DNA from: Nonomuraea rubra
Lineage (GTDB): Bacteria; Actinomycetota; Actinomycetes; Streptosporangiales; Streptosporangiaceae
NCBI RefSeq assembly: GCF_014207985.1
Contig: NZ_JACHMI010000001.1
Location: forward strand, 6,679,001-6,743,000
Length of the DNA stretch: 64,000 nucleotides
Direction of reading: 5' to 3'
The notes under the pieces: generated by a model
What the model saw: the letters and a program-made list of their open reading frames with translations, nothing else
Told to the model about the DNA's origin: nothing
The model's database searches: none
In this document: positions 7,776-17,439 of the stretch, piece after piece
Layout: each line of letters starts with the position of its first letter
Numbering within the stretch: position 1 is the first letter of the stretch
Position numbers and translations under genes: made by a program

Positions 7776-9308
7776 GCTTCTCCTTACGGGGACGGGTCTT
7801 TGATTGATCAATATGAATGCAGCGCAGATCGATATAGCGGCGACGTTGACCATTGGGACACAAGAATCTGGCGGCCGTTGCCCTCATGGTGGAGCACATA
7901 GCCAAGGGCACTCCGGGGTCGGCCGGCCCGAATACCGGCTGGTCCCGTCATGTGGCTGCGCTGCCGAGTGCCGCCTCGAGATCTACAAACATGCATACTG
8001 TGATCGCTGCCGGCGCCGCTGTCAAACGGTTGGGACACAGCCCTTTACGCTGCGAGCTTTCGGACTTCGGGGCAGCAGAATCTGCTCTGGCCCATATTCC
8101 GAACATTGCGCCAGAGCCAGCGCTGAAAGGCCATTGTCACCGTACCTCTGCTTGGTGAACTTCTGCGTGCCATGCTGCGCCTTTTCGGTCGCACGCGCAG
8201 GTTCTGAGACTGCCGGTTTCGGCTATCAGGCACCGGCATTGATGAAAGTTTCATCGGCGCATGACCGCGCCGCCGTGTCGGCGACCGCCCGGAGCCCACC
8301 CGCCGCTTCACCCACCTGGCCGATATCGGGCATGCGCCCGTGCGCCGCTCCCTGACAATCTCTCTTTGTCACTAACACTAGAACCCGGACACCGGGGCGC
8401 CGCAGGGTGCAACGGACAGTGCACGCACTGACCGCCGTCGGCGCCGCACCACATTCCGCCTGCCGAGCATTCCCTCCGAACACGTCACCGGCTTGCACCT
8501 GATACGGCATGACACCGGACGGGATTCTTCGACATTTCGATTGCAACGCATGACACCGCGCCACGATGAGGCACGATTCGATGGCGGGCGGCATTGAGAA
8601 CTGCGACTCAAGTCCCACGCTCGTCACCTGCTCTTCGACACGCGCCCGGCACCGTGAACCGATCCGGATTTCCATCATCAGACCCGGCGCGGTTCACCTG
8701 TGCGGTATCAGCCTGCCCGCGCATGGTGAAAGCGCGGCTCCTACGACGACTTTCTCTGCGCCGGCAGCCCTCTGCTGCCCGCCCCGGAGGCTCTGCTCCT
8801 TGTGACGCTCGCGCTTTCCCCCGGGGCAATGATCAGCGCTCTCGTCCTGTCGGTTTCCGGTACGCCGCCACGTTGGAGGGCGGCGTCCTGAACGTGCGCG
8901 AAATCTTCCGCACCCGGCGCGTCGACCTATCGCACGCCAGAATCTGGCGGCTCCAGGAAGCGCTGCTGGTCGCCCAGAGTGAGAGTGGGAAGGTGCGTCT
9001 GAGGCTGTATGGGGCGCGCGGCACGCTACTGCCCACCCGTCGAATCGGGCTTGAACCGGGAATTCTCTGGAGCGGCTACGCGGCTCGGTGATACTCGTGA
9101 TCAGACCACCGAGCGCTCTTCGGCGTTCGATCAGTGCACTCGGCCCGCACAGTGCGCACCCACCGTTCGGCGTAGCAGTTGGCCCGCGCGGGCGAAGACC
9201 TCGTCGGGGATCAGGGTGAGGTCACTTCCATCGAGGTGGACCCTCAGGTAGCCGAGCAGGACCGTCAACCGCCACTCAGAGGCAGTCGGGCCCGCGGACG
9301 GTGTCCGG
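7776..9308. other. About 1.5 kb without a supportable gene
   Basis: Base composition is visibly less G+C-rich and no frame shows the third-position G/C preference of neighbouring genes across its length. Two short coding-like pieces remain. Plus-strand 8850-9040 (GGVLNVREIFRTRRVDL...) resembles part of a bacterial PH-like membrane-protein domain. Minus-strand 9131-9268 (TTG start) encodes about 45 residues including DGSDLTLIPDEVFARAGQLL. I read the stretch as decayed or imported DNA. Confidence 0.45.
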
Positions 9309-10538
9309 TCACCAGTCGTGGACGGTGCCGTCCTTGAGCCGGTTGAACGGCAGGTAGGCCGGCTGGTACGGGAAGCGCGCCGCAGCTGCCTCGTCGAGCT
9401 CCACGCCGAGCCCCGGCAGCTCGCCCGGGTGCAGGTAGCCGTCGGCGAAGCTGAACGACTGCCGGAACACCTCGTTCGTGGCCCGGCCGTGCTGCATGTA
9501 CTCCTGGATGCCGAAGTTGTGGATCGCCAGGTCCAGATGCAGGGCGGCGGCCATGCCGACCGGGGAGATGTCGGTCGGGCCGTGGATGCCGGACTTGATC
9601 TGGTACTGGGCGGCGTAGTCGAGGAGCTTGCGCATGGCCGTGATTCCCCCGGTGTGGGTCACGGCGGAGCGGACGTAGTCGATGAGCTGCTCGCGGATGA
9701 GGGTCTGGTAGTCCCACACGGTGTTGAAGACCTCGCCGATGGCCAGCGGGGTCGTGGTGTGCCGGCGGACCAGGCGCAGCGCCTCCTGGTTCTCCGCCGG
9801 CGTGCAGTCCTCCAGCCAGAACAGGTCGTACGGCTCCAGCGCCTTGCCGAGCCTGGCGGCCTGGATGGGGGTCATCCGATGGTGCCCGTCGTGCAGCAGC
9901 GGCAGGTCGGGGCCGAACTCGTTGCGCACCGCCTCGAACACGCCGGGCAGGTGGCGCAGGTAGGCGCGGGTGTCCCAGTCCTCCTCGGCGGGCAGCGGGG
10001 TGCGCTGGGCCGGCTCGTAGTCGTAGCGCCGGCCGTCCACGCTGGGCTGGGCGGCCACGCCGTACACGGCGTCGATGCCCGGCACGGACGTCTGCACCCG
10101 GATCGACCGGTAGCCCAGCTCCAGGTGCCGGCGGATCGAGTCGAACAACTCGGGCAGGTCCCGGCCGGAGGCGTGCCCGTAGGCCATGATCCCGGTGCGG
10201 GAGGCGCCGCCGAGCAGCTGGTAGAGCGGCATCCCGGCGGCCTTGGCCTTGATGTCCCACAGCGCCACGTCCACGGCCGCGATGGCGGCCATGGTGACGG
10301 GCCCCCGCCGCCAGTACGCGGAGCGGTAGAGGAACTGCCAGGTGTCCTCGATGCGGTGCGGGTCCCGCCCGATCAGCAGCGGGACCACGTGGTCCGCCAG
10401 GTACGACACGACCGACAGCTCCCGCCCGTTGAGGGTGCCGTCGCCCAGACCGGTGATCCCCTCATCCGTCGTGATCTTGAGGGTCACGAAGTTGCGGTCC
10501 GGGCTGGTGACGATGACGTCCGCCGCGATGATCTTCAC
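9309..10538 (-). CDS. Mannonate dehydratase-type enolase-superfamily enzyme (ManD/RspA)
   Basis: 409 residues, matching ManD length. The N-terminus ([35 protein letters not shown]) and the barrel motifs [29 protein letters not shown] and [13 protein letters not shown] supply the metal ligands and the catalytic His of the ManD group. Members dehydrate D-mannonate and/or D-gluconate to 2-keto-3-deoxygluconate; some have low activity. It is the last gene of a dgoD/transport unit, 38 bases after dgoD. The exact substrate cannot be read from sequence. Confidence 0.88.
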   Translation of the reverse strand: MKIIAADVIVTSPDRNFVTLKITTDEGITGLGDGTLNGRELSVVSYLADHVVPLLIGRDPHRIEDTWQFLYRSAYWRRGPVTMAAIAAVDVALWDIKAKAAGMPLYQLLGGASRTGIMAYGHASGRDLPELFDSIRRHLELGYRSIRVQTSVPGIDAVYGVAAQPSVDGRRYDYEPAQRTPLPAEEDWDTRAYLRHLPGVFEAVRNEFGPDLPLLHDGHHRMTPIQAARLGKALEPYDLFWLEDCTPAENQEALRLVRRHTTTPLAIGEVFNTVWDYQTLIREQLIDYVRSAVTHTGGITAMRKLLDYAAQYQIKSGIHGPTDISPVGMAAALHLDLAIHNFGIQEYMQHGRATNEVFRQSFSFADGYLHPGELPGLGVELDEAAAARFPYQPAYLPFNRLKDGTVHDW

Positions 10539-10576
10539 GTGCTGCCTTTCTTACGGATGAGGGTGGAGGGTCATGG

Positions 10577-11725
10577 TCACCATTCCGCGTACGCACCGTC
10601 GCGGTGCCGCCAGACGGGGCTGCGCCAGGCGTGCCCCTTCTCCCCGGCGGCGCGGACCGCCCGGTCGTCGATCTCGATGCCCAGGCCGGGCGCGGTGAGC
10701 CGTTCGATGTGCCCGTCCACGAAGGTCAGCGGGGTCTTGTCGACGCAGTAGTCGAGCACGTCGGCGTCGAGGTTGTAGTGGATGCCGATGCTCTGCTCCT
10801 GGATCAGGTAGTTCGGCGTCGCGAAGCCGACCTGAAGGCAGGCCGCGAGGGCGATCGGGCCCAGAGGGCAGTGCGGGGCGAGCTGTACGTCGTACATCTC
10901 GGCGAGTGAGGCGATCTTGCGCACCTCGGTGATGCCGCCGGCGTGCGAGATGTCCGGCTGGGCGACCGCGATGCCGGCGTTCAGGACGGGCAGGAACTCC
11001 TGCCGGCTGTAGAGCCGCTCCCCCGTCGACACCGGGATGGTGGTCGAGCGGACGAACTCGCCGATGAGGTGCGAGTTCTCCGGGACGACCGGTTCCTCCA
11101 GGAACAGCGGCCGGTACGGTTCCAGCAGCGGCGCTATCCGGCGGGCGTTGGCCAGGGTGAAGCGCCCGTGCAGGTCGACGGCGACATCGCGGTGGTCGCC
11201 GAGCACCTCGCGCGCGGCGGCCACTCTGGCGACCACGCCGTCCAGCTCGGCGACCGTCGCGACGGGGCTCATCCTGCCGGAGGCGTTCATCTTCACGGCG
11301 GTGAGCCCCGCCGCGATCTGGGCGGCGATGTGGTCGCGCACCTCGCCGGGCTCGTCGCCGCCGACCCAGCCGTACACTCGGATCCGGTCCCGCACCGGGC
11401 CGCCGAGCAGCTGGTGCACCGGGGCGCCGAAGTGCTTGCCGGCGATGTCCCAGAGGGCCTGGTCCAGGCCGGCCACGGCGCTGGCCAGGATCGGGCCGCC
11501 CCGGTAGAACGCGCCCTTGGTCAGCACCTGCCAGTGGTCCTCGATGCGCAGCGCCTCCCGGCCGATCAGCAGCTCCGCGAGCTGGTGCACGGCGGTGCGG
11601 ACGGTCTCGGAGCGCCCCTCGCAGGTGGCCTCCCCCCAGCCGACGATGCCGGACCGGGTCTCCACCCGGACGAACAGCCAGCGGGGGGCGACGAGGAAGG
11701 TCTCGACCCGCGCGATGGTCGTCAT
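10577..11725 (-). CDS. dgoD: D-galactonate dehydratase
   Basis: 382 residues, the same length as E. coli DgoD. EGRSETVRTAVHQLAE, GAFYRGGPILASAVAGLDQA, VDLHGRF, FLEEPVVPEN, STGERLYSR and LAPHCPLGPIALAACLQ match DgoD motifs, including the three carboxylate metal ligands and the catalytic His. The C-terminus WRSPVWRHRDGAYAEW is also diagnostic. It converts D-galactonate to 2-keto-3-deoxygalactonate. It lies 5 bases from the permease gene and is followed by the manD-like gene, so the locus can dehydrate more than one sugar acid. Confidence 0.93.
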   Translation of the reverse strand: MTTIARVETFLVAPRWLFVRVETRSGIVGWGEATCEGRSETVRTAVHQLAELLIGREALRIEDHWQVLTKGAFYRGGPILASAVAGLDQALWDIAGKHFGAPVHQLLGGPVRDRIRVYGWVGGDEPGEVRDHIAAQIAAGLTAVKMNASGRMSPVATVAELDGVVARVAAAREVLGDHRDVAVDLHGRFTLANARRIAPLLEPYRPLFLEEPVVPENSHLIGEFVRSTTIPVSTGERLYSRQEFLPVLNAGIAVAQPDISHAGGITEVRKIASLAEMYDVQLAPHCPLGPIALAACLQVGFATPNYLIQEQSIGIHYNLDADVLDYCVDKTPLTFVDGHIERLTAPGLGIEIDDRAVRAAGEKGHAWRSPVWRHRDGAYAEW

Positions 11726-11730
11726 GCCGC

Positions 11731-12546
11731 TCAGCCCTTCGTCGCGCCGGCGGTGAGGCCGGAGACCACGTACTTCTGCACGAACAGGGCGATGACCATG
11801 ATCGGCAGGGTGACCACGGTGCTCGCGGCCATCAGGCCGCCCCAGTCGATGCTGGCGTAGCCGACGAAGTCGAAGATCGCCACGGGCAGCGTCTTGGTGT
11901 CGGCGTCGGAGAGCACGAGCGCGAACATGAAGTTGTTCCAGGAGAAGATGAACGACAGGATTCCCGCGGTCGCGATGCCCGGCACCGACAGGGGCAGGGT
12001 GATGCGGCGGAACGCGCCGACGTGGGTCAGCCCGTCGACCAGCGCCGCCTCCTCCAGATCCTCGGGCAGGCTGTCGAAGTAGCCCATCATGATGTAGACC
12101 ACCAGCGGCAGCGAGACGAACATGTGGCTGATGATCAGCACCCCGAAGCCTCCGACCAGCTTCAGGTTGGAGAAGACGTAGAACCAGGGCACCAGGAGCG
12201 AGACTCCGGGGATGACCCGCGCCATCAGCACCACCAGCGCGGACTTCCTCATGTTGAACCGGCTCATCGAGTACGCGGCCGGCAGGCCGAGGACCAGCGA
12301 CGCCACGGTGGCGGCGAAGGCCACCCAGAGGCTGTTGACGATGAATTCGATGTAGTTCGCCTGCTGGAGCACCTTGGCGTAGTTGTCCGTGGTGGGCGTG
12401 AACGCCAGCGCCTTGCCCGGGTCGTAGATGTCGACGTTGGTCTTGAACGACGCGGCGATCATCCAGATCAGCGGGGCGATCAGCGCGAGCACCACGACGG
12501 TGAGCGCCACCACCCGGAACACCTGGTACGCGGGCCGGGGCCTCAT
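11731..12546 (-). CDS. Carbohydrate ABC transporter permease, MalG type
   Basis: 271 residues with six predicted membrane helices, starting with the segment VVALTVVVLALIAPLIWM. The conserved loop EEAALVDGLTHVGAFRRITLP is the ATPase-contacting EAA motif. ATG 12546 overlaps the stop of the partner permease by four bases (ATGA), so the two are translationally coupled. It forms the inner-membrane channel of the sugar-acid importer. No ATPase is encoded nearby; actinomycetes often use a shared MsiK ATPase for such importers. Confidence 0.92.
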   Translation of the reverse strand: MRPRPAYQVFRVVALTVVVLALIAPLIWMIAASFKTNVDIYDPGKALAFTPTTDNYAKVLQQANYIEFIVNSLWVAFAATVASLVLGLPAAYSMSRFNMRKSALVVLMARVIPGVSLLVPWFYVFSNLKLVGGFGVLIISHMFVSLPLVVYIMMGYFDSLPEDLEEAALVDGLTHVGAFRRITLPLSVPGIATAGILSFIFSWNNFMFALVLSDADTKTLPVAIFDFVGYASIDWGGLMAASTVVTLPIMVIALFVQKYVVSGLTAGATKG

Positions 12547-13487
12547 CGCTGCGCCTCCTTGCGCCGGGCGGTCAGGGCCCACATCGCCCCGATGATGATC
12601 AGGAAGAAGATGATGAGCACGGTGGAGGAGATGCCGTATTCGTTGTAGTCGAAGCTGAGGCCGTAGGCGTACACGTTGAGCGTCTCGACCTCGTGGAACG
12701 AGCCGCCGCCGCGGCCCTTGGTGGCGTACAGGATGTCGAAGGTCTTCAGCGCGTCGATGCCGCGCAGCAGGATCGCCACGGTCAGCGTGGGCGTCAGCAG
12801 CGGCAGGGTGACGTGCCGGAAGCGCTGCCAGGTGCTGGCGCCGTCGATGCGCGCCGCCTCCTGCGGCTCGTCCGACAGCGAGGTGAGCCCGGCGAGCAGG
12901 ATCAGCACGACCATCGGCGTCCACTGCCACACGTCGATGAAGATCGTGGTCGGCAGGGCCGTGTACTGGCCGGAGAGCCAGGGCTGCGGCCCGATGCCGA
13001 ACCAGCCGAGGAGCTGGTTCGCCAGGCCGATGTTCGGGTCGAAGATGAGCCGCCACATCATGCCGACCGCCACCGGGGTGGCGACGAGCGGCAGCAGGAT
13101 GGCGACCCGGACCCACCTCTGACCCTTGAACGGCCGCCAGAGCAGGAGGGCGATCGCCATCCCGAGGACCACCTCGAACAGCAGCGCCACGACGGTGAAC
13201 GTGGCGGTCCGTCCGACGGCGGGCCAGAACCGCTCGATGTCGGAGAGGACGTCGAGGTAGTTCGCCAGGCCGACGAACTCGCTCTCCGCGCGGACAGACC
13301 CCTCGGCGTCGGTCAGGCTGAGGTAGGCCGTCCAGGCCAGCGGGAACACGAGCAGCGCCGCGACGAAGGTCATCGCGGGCGCGGCGAAGAGCCATTTGCG
13401 GTGGTCGTCGACCCAGCGCAGCCAGCCGGGCGTCTCGGGCGCGGCGACGGTGCTGCGCGGCGGCTTGGTGGTGGTGGTCGTTGCCAT
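12543..13487 (-). CDS. Carbohydrate ABC transporter permease, MalF type
   Basis: 314 residues. A Thr-rich cytoplasmic start is followed by six helices and the EAA loop EAARIDGASTWQRFRHVTLP. ATG 13487 has GGAGACCTC upstream. It pairs with the MalG-type permease that overlaps its 3' end and follows the binding-protein gene after 77 bases. Its role in importing galactonate-type or related substrate is inferred from the dehydratases in the same unit. Confidence 0.92.
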   Translation of the reverse strand: MATTTTTKPPRSTVAAPETPGWLRWVDDHRKWLFAAPAMTFVAALLVFPLAWTAYLSLTDAEGSVRAESEFVGLANYLDVLSDIERFWPAVGRTATFTVVALLFEVVLGMAIALLLWRPFKGQRWVRVAILLPLVATPVAVGMMWRLIFDPNIGLANQLLGWFGIGPQPWLSGQYTALPTTIFIDVWQWTPMVVLILLAGLTSLSDEPQEAARIDGASTWQRFRHVTLPLLTPTLTVAILLRGIDALKTFDILYATKGRGGGSFHEVETLNVYAYGLSFDYNEYGISSTVLIIFFLIIIGAMWALTARRKEAQR

Positions 13488-13564
13488 GAGGTCTCCAGGG
13501 AGGGGCGGGCCTGCGGGAGCACGCGGGGAACCGGGCGCGTGTCCCGCCTCCCCGCGCGTGCCGC

Positions 13565-14848
13565 TTACCTGGCCTCGTCGTCCAGGAACTTCTGGAACGC
13601 GGCGTGGGCGGTGTCCGCGGCCGCCGCCGCGTCCTTGCCGGTGATCGCGTCGACGAGCGGCTGGCCGACGATCTCGCGGGCCTCGGCGACCTTCACGACC
13701 AGCGGCCGGTCATGGCCCACCCCGGCCTTGGTGCTGGCCGCGATGGCCTCCGCCAGGTCCTCCGGGAAGGTCGAGGTGCCCTCCGGGTCGGCCCAGACGG
13801 AGCTGCGGGCGCCCGGCACGCCGGACTTCTGCTGCGCGAGCGTCTGCTCCTTGCTGGTGGCCCACTCGATGAACTTCCAGGCGTTGTCCGCGTTCTCGGA
13901 AGCGGCGTTGATGCCCAGCGCCCACGACGGGATGTTGTACGGCTTCGAGCCGGCCGGGCCCGCAGGGAACGGCGCGAAGCCCACCTGGTCGGCGACCTTG
14001 GACTTGGCCGGGTCGGTGGCGTTCTTGTAGAGGGAGTTCGCCTCGGTGTAGAAGGCGGCCTTGCCCTGGGTGAAGATGGCCATCGCCTCCGGCCAGCCCA
14101 TGTCGGTGCTGACGTTCGCCGGGCCGGAGTCCTTGATCAGGCCGCCGTAGAAGGCGTAGGCCTGCTTGGCCGCCTCGCTGCCGACCGCGGACTTGCCGCT
14201 GCCGTCGACGAAGTCGCCGCCGAAGCTGTAGAGGAAGCTGGAGAACTGGGTGACCGCCGCCGACTTGCCGGTGCGGGCAACGAAGCCGGCGACGTCCGGC
14301 TCGGCCGCCTTGACCTTGGCGGCGGCGGCCTTCAGCTCGTCGAGGGTCTTCGGCGGGGCGCTCAGGCCGGCCTTGGCGAGCAGGTCCTTGCGGTAGTAGA
14401 GGACCTCCTGCTCGGTGATGATCGGGATGCCGACGGGCTTGCCCTCGTACGCAGTGGACTCCACCGGGCCCGCCTGGAAGTCGGAGAAGTCCCAGTTCGC
14501 CGCCTTCACCCGGTCGGACAGGTCGGCCAGGTACTTGTTCTTGGCGAAGAGCTTTCCCTCCTGCAGAGGGCGGTACATCATCACGTCGATGTCGGAGGAG
14601 CCCGCGTTCAGCTTCACGTTGTACTGGTCCGAGAGCTGGTCCTCGCCGAGCTGGGTGACCTCGACCTTGAGGCCGGTCTGCTTCTCGAACTCGGGCAGCG
14701 CCTTCTTGACGTTGTCGGTCCACACGTGGTTGGCGAGGGTGACGCGTACCGTCGTGGCCGCGCCGCCGTCCCCGCCGCCGCCACAGGCGGACGAAGCCAT
14801 GGCCACAACCACGGCCAGAGATGTACCGATGATCGATCGACGTCGCAC
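13565..14848 (-). CDS. Sugar-type ABC transporter substrate-binding lipoprotein
   Basis: 427 residues from GTG 14848 (VRRRSIIGTSLAVVVAMASS then Cys). The lipobox is imperfect (A-S-S-A-C), but the Gly-rich linker after the cysteine supports lipid anchoring. The family-1 binding-protein fold is shown by FEKQTGLKVEVTQLGEDQL, DIDVMMYRP, LLAKAGLSAPPKTLDEL and MAIFTQGKAAFY. It is the first gene of the five-gene sugar-acid unit and is divergent from the GntR regulator. An upstream ATG-less extension to 14899 is less likely. Confidence 0.9.
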   Translation of the reverse strand: MRRRSIIGTSLAVVVAMASSACGGGGDGGAATTVRVTLANHVWTDNVKKALPEFEKQTGLKVEVTQLGEDQLSDQYNVKLNAGSSDIDVMMYRPLQEGKLFAKNKYLADLSDRVKAANWDFSDFQAGPVESTAYEGKPVGIPIITEQEVLYYRKDLLAKAGLSAPPKTLDELKAAAAKVKAAEPDVAGFVARTGKSAAVTQFSSFLYSFGGDFVDGSGKSAVGSEAAKQAYAFYGGLIKDSGPANVSTDMGWPEAMAIFTQGKAAFYTEANSLYKNATDPAKSKVADQVGFAPFPAGPAGSKPYNIPSWALGINAASENADNAWKFIEWATSKEQTLAQQKSGVPGARSSVWADPEGTSTFPEDLAEAIAASTKAGVGHDRPLVVKVAEAREIVGQPLVDAITGKDAAAAADTAHAAFQKFLDDEAR

Positions 14849-14985
14849 GTCATCTCGCCTTTCTGTCGTGGTCGCCGCCCCCCTGGAAGAGCGCCACACT
14901 CCCGTAACATCTGCTTAATGCCGGGATGCTAGGACAAAAAAGCTGATTTATTCAAGTAAAGACTGCTGACTGATATGCTTTGTTT

Positions 14986-15747
14986 GTGATCCAGTCCTCC
15001 CCTGAGGGCGCCCCCACCCGGCAGGCCCCCGCCGAGGCTGGGTTGCACGCACGCGTCCTCGACCACGTCGGCACCGCCATCTGCAACGGCGAGGTGGCCG
15101 CCGGTTCCGTCCTCAGCATCGACGACCTGGTCGACCGCTATCAGGTCTCCCGCTCGGTGATCCGCGAAGTGCTGCGGGTGCTCGCGTCCATGGGGCTCGT
15201 CGAGACCCGGCGCCGGGTCGGGATCATGATCAGGCCAGCCCGGGCGTGGAAGGTCTTCGACCCGCAGGTGATCCGCTGGCGGCTCGCCTCGAACGGGCGA
15301 ATGGCGCAGATGCGCTCGATCACCGAGCTGCGTACCGCGATCGAGCCGCACGCCGCCTGGCTGGCCGCCGAGCGGATCGACGACGAGGAGGCGAGCGAGC
15401 TGGTCGGGCTCGCGGCCAAGCTGTGGGCCGCCGGGAAGGCCGGTGACGAGGCCCGCTTCCTCAGCCTGGACATCGACTTCCACCGGCGGGTGCTGAACGC
15501 CTCCGGCAACGAGATGTTCGCAGAGCTCCAGCTGATCGTCGCCGAGGTTCTGGCCGGCCGCCACCACTACCATCTGATGCCCCACTACCCCGATGAGCGG
15601 GCGTTGCGCCTCCATTCGGACGTGGCTCAGGCGATTCAGCGGCGCGACGGCGAGCGGGCCATGCGGGCCATGGTGGAGATCATGGAGCAGGGGTTCGCCG
15701 AGATGAAGTCGATGTGGGCGCGGAGCACCGAGCCCGGCGGCGCCTGA
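14986..15747 (+). CDS. FadR-type GntR regulator of the sugar-acid locus
   Basis: 253 residues from GTG 14986 (TTG at 14980 is an alternative). The winged helix is LSIDDLVDRYQVSRSVIREV with MGLVETRRRVG following. The C-terminal FCD domain has the metal-ligand pattern around ITELRTAIEPHAAWLAAE, DIDFHRRVLNASGN and RLHSDVAQAI, as in DgoR and related sugar-acid regulators. It is divergent from the binding-protein gene, and the AT-rich stretch at about 14937-14960 (TTTATTCAAGTAAA is imperfectly palindromic) is the likely operator. A sugar acid or its keto-deoxy product is the likely effector. Confidence 0.85.
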   Translation: MIQSSPEGAPTRQAPAEAGLHARVLDHVGTAICNGEVAAGSVLSIDDLVDRYQVSRSVIREVLRVLASMGLVETRRRVGIMIRPARAWKVFDPQVIRWRLASNGRMAQMRSITELRTAIEPHAAWLAAERIDDEEASELVGLAAKLWAAGKAGDEARFLSLDIDFHRRVLNASGNEMFAELQLIVAEVLAGRHHYHLMPHYPDERALRLHSDVAQAIQRRDGERAMRAMVEIMEQGFAEMKSMWARSTEPGGA

Positions 15748-16036
15748 CTCGCACGGGCCCCAGGCCGCGCACCCGCTCCGGGCCGGCGCTTACGCCTCTG
15801 GGTGCTGCGCAGTGCGTGGGTGTGATCGCGGGCCTCGGTCGGAGGCTTGCCCTGGAGCGGCGGATTCAGAAGGAATTTATGCCGCGTATCCCAACAAAAG
15901 CGCTGATCAGGGGCCCGGGAACAACGTCAAAAAGCCTTCACGTGAGCGGTGGATCCAGCATCCTGAGCATGACCGGAACCTGCCCCGAGCAGAGCCCTCA
16001 CTCCCTCTGGTCCCCCCGTTCCCCGAAGAGGTCTCC

Positions 16037-17119
16037 TTGACTCGGTATGCCATCGACCGTGCCCACCACACGCTCATCGCCCAGTGGAGCACCGGCATCG
16101 GCGACACCGCCACCGTCGTGGCCCGCCTCACCCACGACCAGCTCCCCCACGACACCCGCAAGCTCGCCGCCGAGCTCACCCACCTGTCCCAGCTCTGCTG
16201 GCGCTCCTACACGCACCCCGCCAGCGCCGCCCACCGGCACGGCCCCCACAGCCCCGGGCGGCAACGGCAGCAGGAACGCGACGCCTTCGACACCATCCTC
16301 CCCGCCCTCGTCGCCACCACCCGATTCACCAGCCGGCCGATCACGACCAAGGTCGAGCTAGCCGCCCACGCCATCGCCCGGACCCTGCACAAGCTCGACA
16401 CCTCTCAGCTCACCACGCACATCACCACCGACATCGCCGCCGAGCTCGCCGCCATCGAGCAAGCCGAACGCGGCGACCTGACCGACCGCGCCCAGCAGGC
16501 CGTCGCGCTCAGCCGCGAAGACGCCTCACCCCTGCAGATCTCGCAGGCCGACCGCCTGCTGCACGACAACCCGTTCGGCAGCCAAGCCCTCTTCACCGAG
16601 GTCGACCCCACCGCGGCCGCCATCGCCGCCGCCCACTGGTTCCACGCCGCCGCCACCATCACCGCCCAGCACACGGGCCTGCACCCGATCCAGGTCGCCG
16701 GCACCGCGGGGCAGCCCGGCAAGCCCCTCGCCGTCGAAAGCCTCATCGACATCACCACCGCCATCACCGAAGGCACGCGCGCCCGGCACGTGGTCATGCC
16801 CCTGATCCGCAACGCCCTGCACATCGCCGACGGCTACCTGCGCGGCATCCTCGACGTCCAGCACCGCATCACCGCCGCCCAGGAGCTCATGCACAACGCC
16901 CACCCGGAAGCCGGCCTCGGCCCCGACACCATCCACCTGCCGCTCACCTCGCTCGACCCCGCCCGCCCCGCCCCCGACCTGCTCGACAACCTGCTCCACG
17001 GCATCCACACCTGCTGGAACCTCTACCAGCACCACACCACACCCCAGGACCAGCTCCGCCAGGCCTTCCTCACCGCGACCAGGGAAGAAGCAGCCATCCG
17101 AAGCGAACGGCTGCTGTAA
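16037..17119 (+). CDS. Actinomycete helical protein of unknown function
   Basis: 360 residues from TTG 16037 behind AAGAGGTCTCC; the frame is open further upstream but that part is not codon-like. The sequence is almost wholly alpha-helical, rich in His, Thr and Ala, with an unusually strong preference for C at the third position (CAC, ACC). The segment TAAAIAAAHWFHAAATITAQ resembles a hypothetical family frequent in Streptomyces and relatives, often near WhiB- or plasmid-type genes. No catalytic motif is visible. The 289 bases before it hold no other gene. Confidence 0.65.
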   Translation: MTRYAIDRAHHTLIAQWSTGIGDTATVVARLTHDQLPHDTRKLAAELTHLSQLCWRSYTHPASAAHRHGPHSPGRQRQQERDAFDTILPALVATTRFTSRPITTKVELAAHAIARTLHKLDTSQLTTHITTDIAAELAAIEQAERGDLTDRAQQAVALSREDASPLQISQADRLLHDNPFGSQALFTEVDPTAAAIAAAHWFHAAATITAQHTGLHPIQVAGTAGQPGKPLAVESLIDITTAITEGTRARHVVMPLIRNALHIADGYLRGILDVQHRITAAQELMHNAHPEAGLGPDTIHLPLTSLDPARPAPDLLDNLLHGIHTCWNLYQHHTTPQDQLRQAFLTATREEAAIRSERLL

Positions 17120-17183
17120 CGCGCAACGAGCGTGCCCCTCCGGGTGTGTTCCACGTGTCGGCAGATCGAGCCCCCGCCGCCGC

Positions 17184-17390
17184 ATGATCTACGTCGGCTG
17201 CGAGGTCCTCGCCGATGACCTTCGCAGCGACCTGACCGGCTCCATCACAGGCCCGTCCACCGTGTACGGCCTGGCCGCCACGCCCGACGCCACCTCCCTC
17301 TACGCGGCGGTGGCCGGATCGAACCAGGTGTTGGTGGCGGACACCCCGAACCAGACCGCGCGGTCTTGTCGCGACGCGAGCTTAGATTAG
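17184..17390 (+). pseudogene. Beta-propeller repeat fragment
   Basis: The frame encodes GLAATPDATSLYAAVAGSNQ followed by VLVADTPN. This is a single blade-like repeat of YVTN/YncE-type propeller proteins that normally carry many copies. There is no signal peptide, and the frame runs into the iron-box promoter of the next operon. I read it as a leftover fragment. Confidence 0.35.
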
Positions 17391-17400
17391 GCTACCCTTA
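17382..17400. promoter_or_regulatory. Iron box (DmdR/IdeR-type)
   Basis: TTAGATTAGGCTACCCTTA matches 16 of 19 positions of the actinobacterial iron-box consensus TTAGGTTAGGCTAACCTAA. It lies 39 bases upstream of the first gene of the TetR-irtA-irtB operon, where an iron-loaded DtxR-family repressor would block transcription. Confidence 0.8.
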
Positions 17401-17439
17401 GTTAGTGGGTGCAACTTTGCCGCGGATGAGGTGAGGGTG

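Noticed and set aside
9131..9268. Small minus-strand frame (TTG start, about 45 residues)
   Set aside because: No ribosome site and no recognisable family; mentioned only as possible debris.
11731..13395. Fusion of the two ABC permeases in one frame
   Set aside because: The N-terminal part of that frame is a shadow; the MalG-type permease starts at ATG 12546 with an ATGA overlap to its partner.
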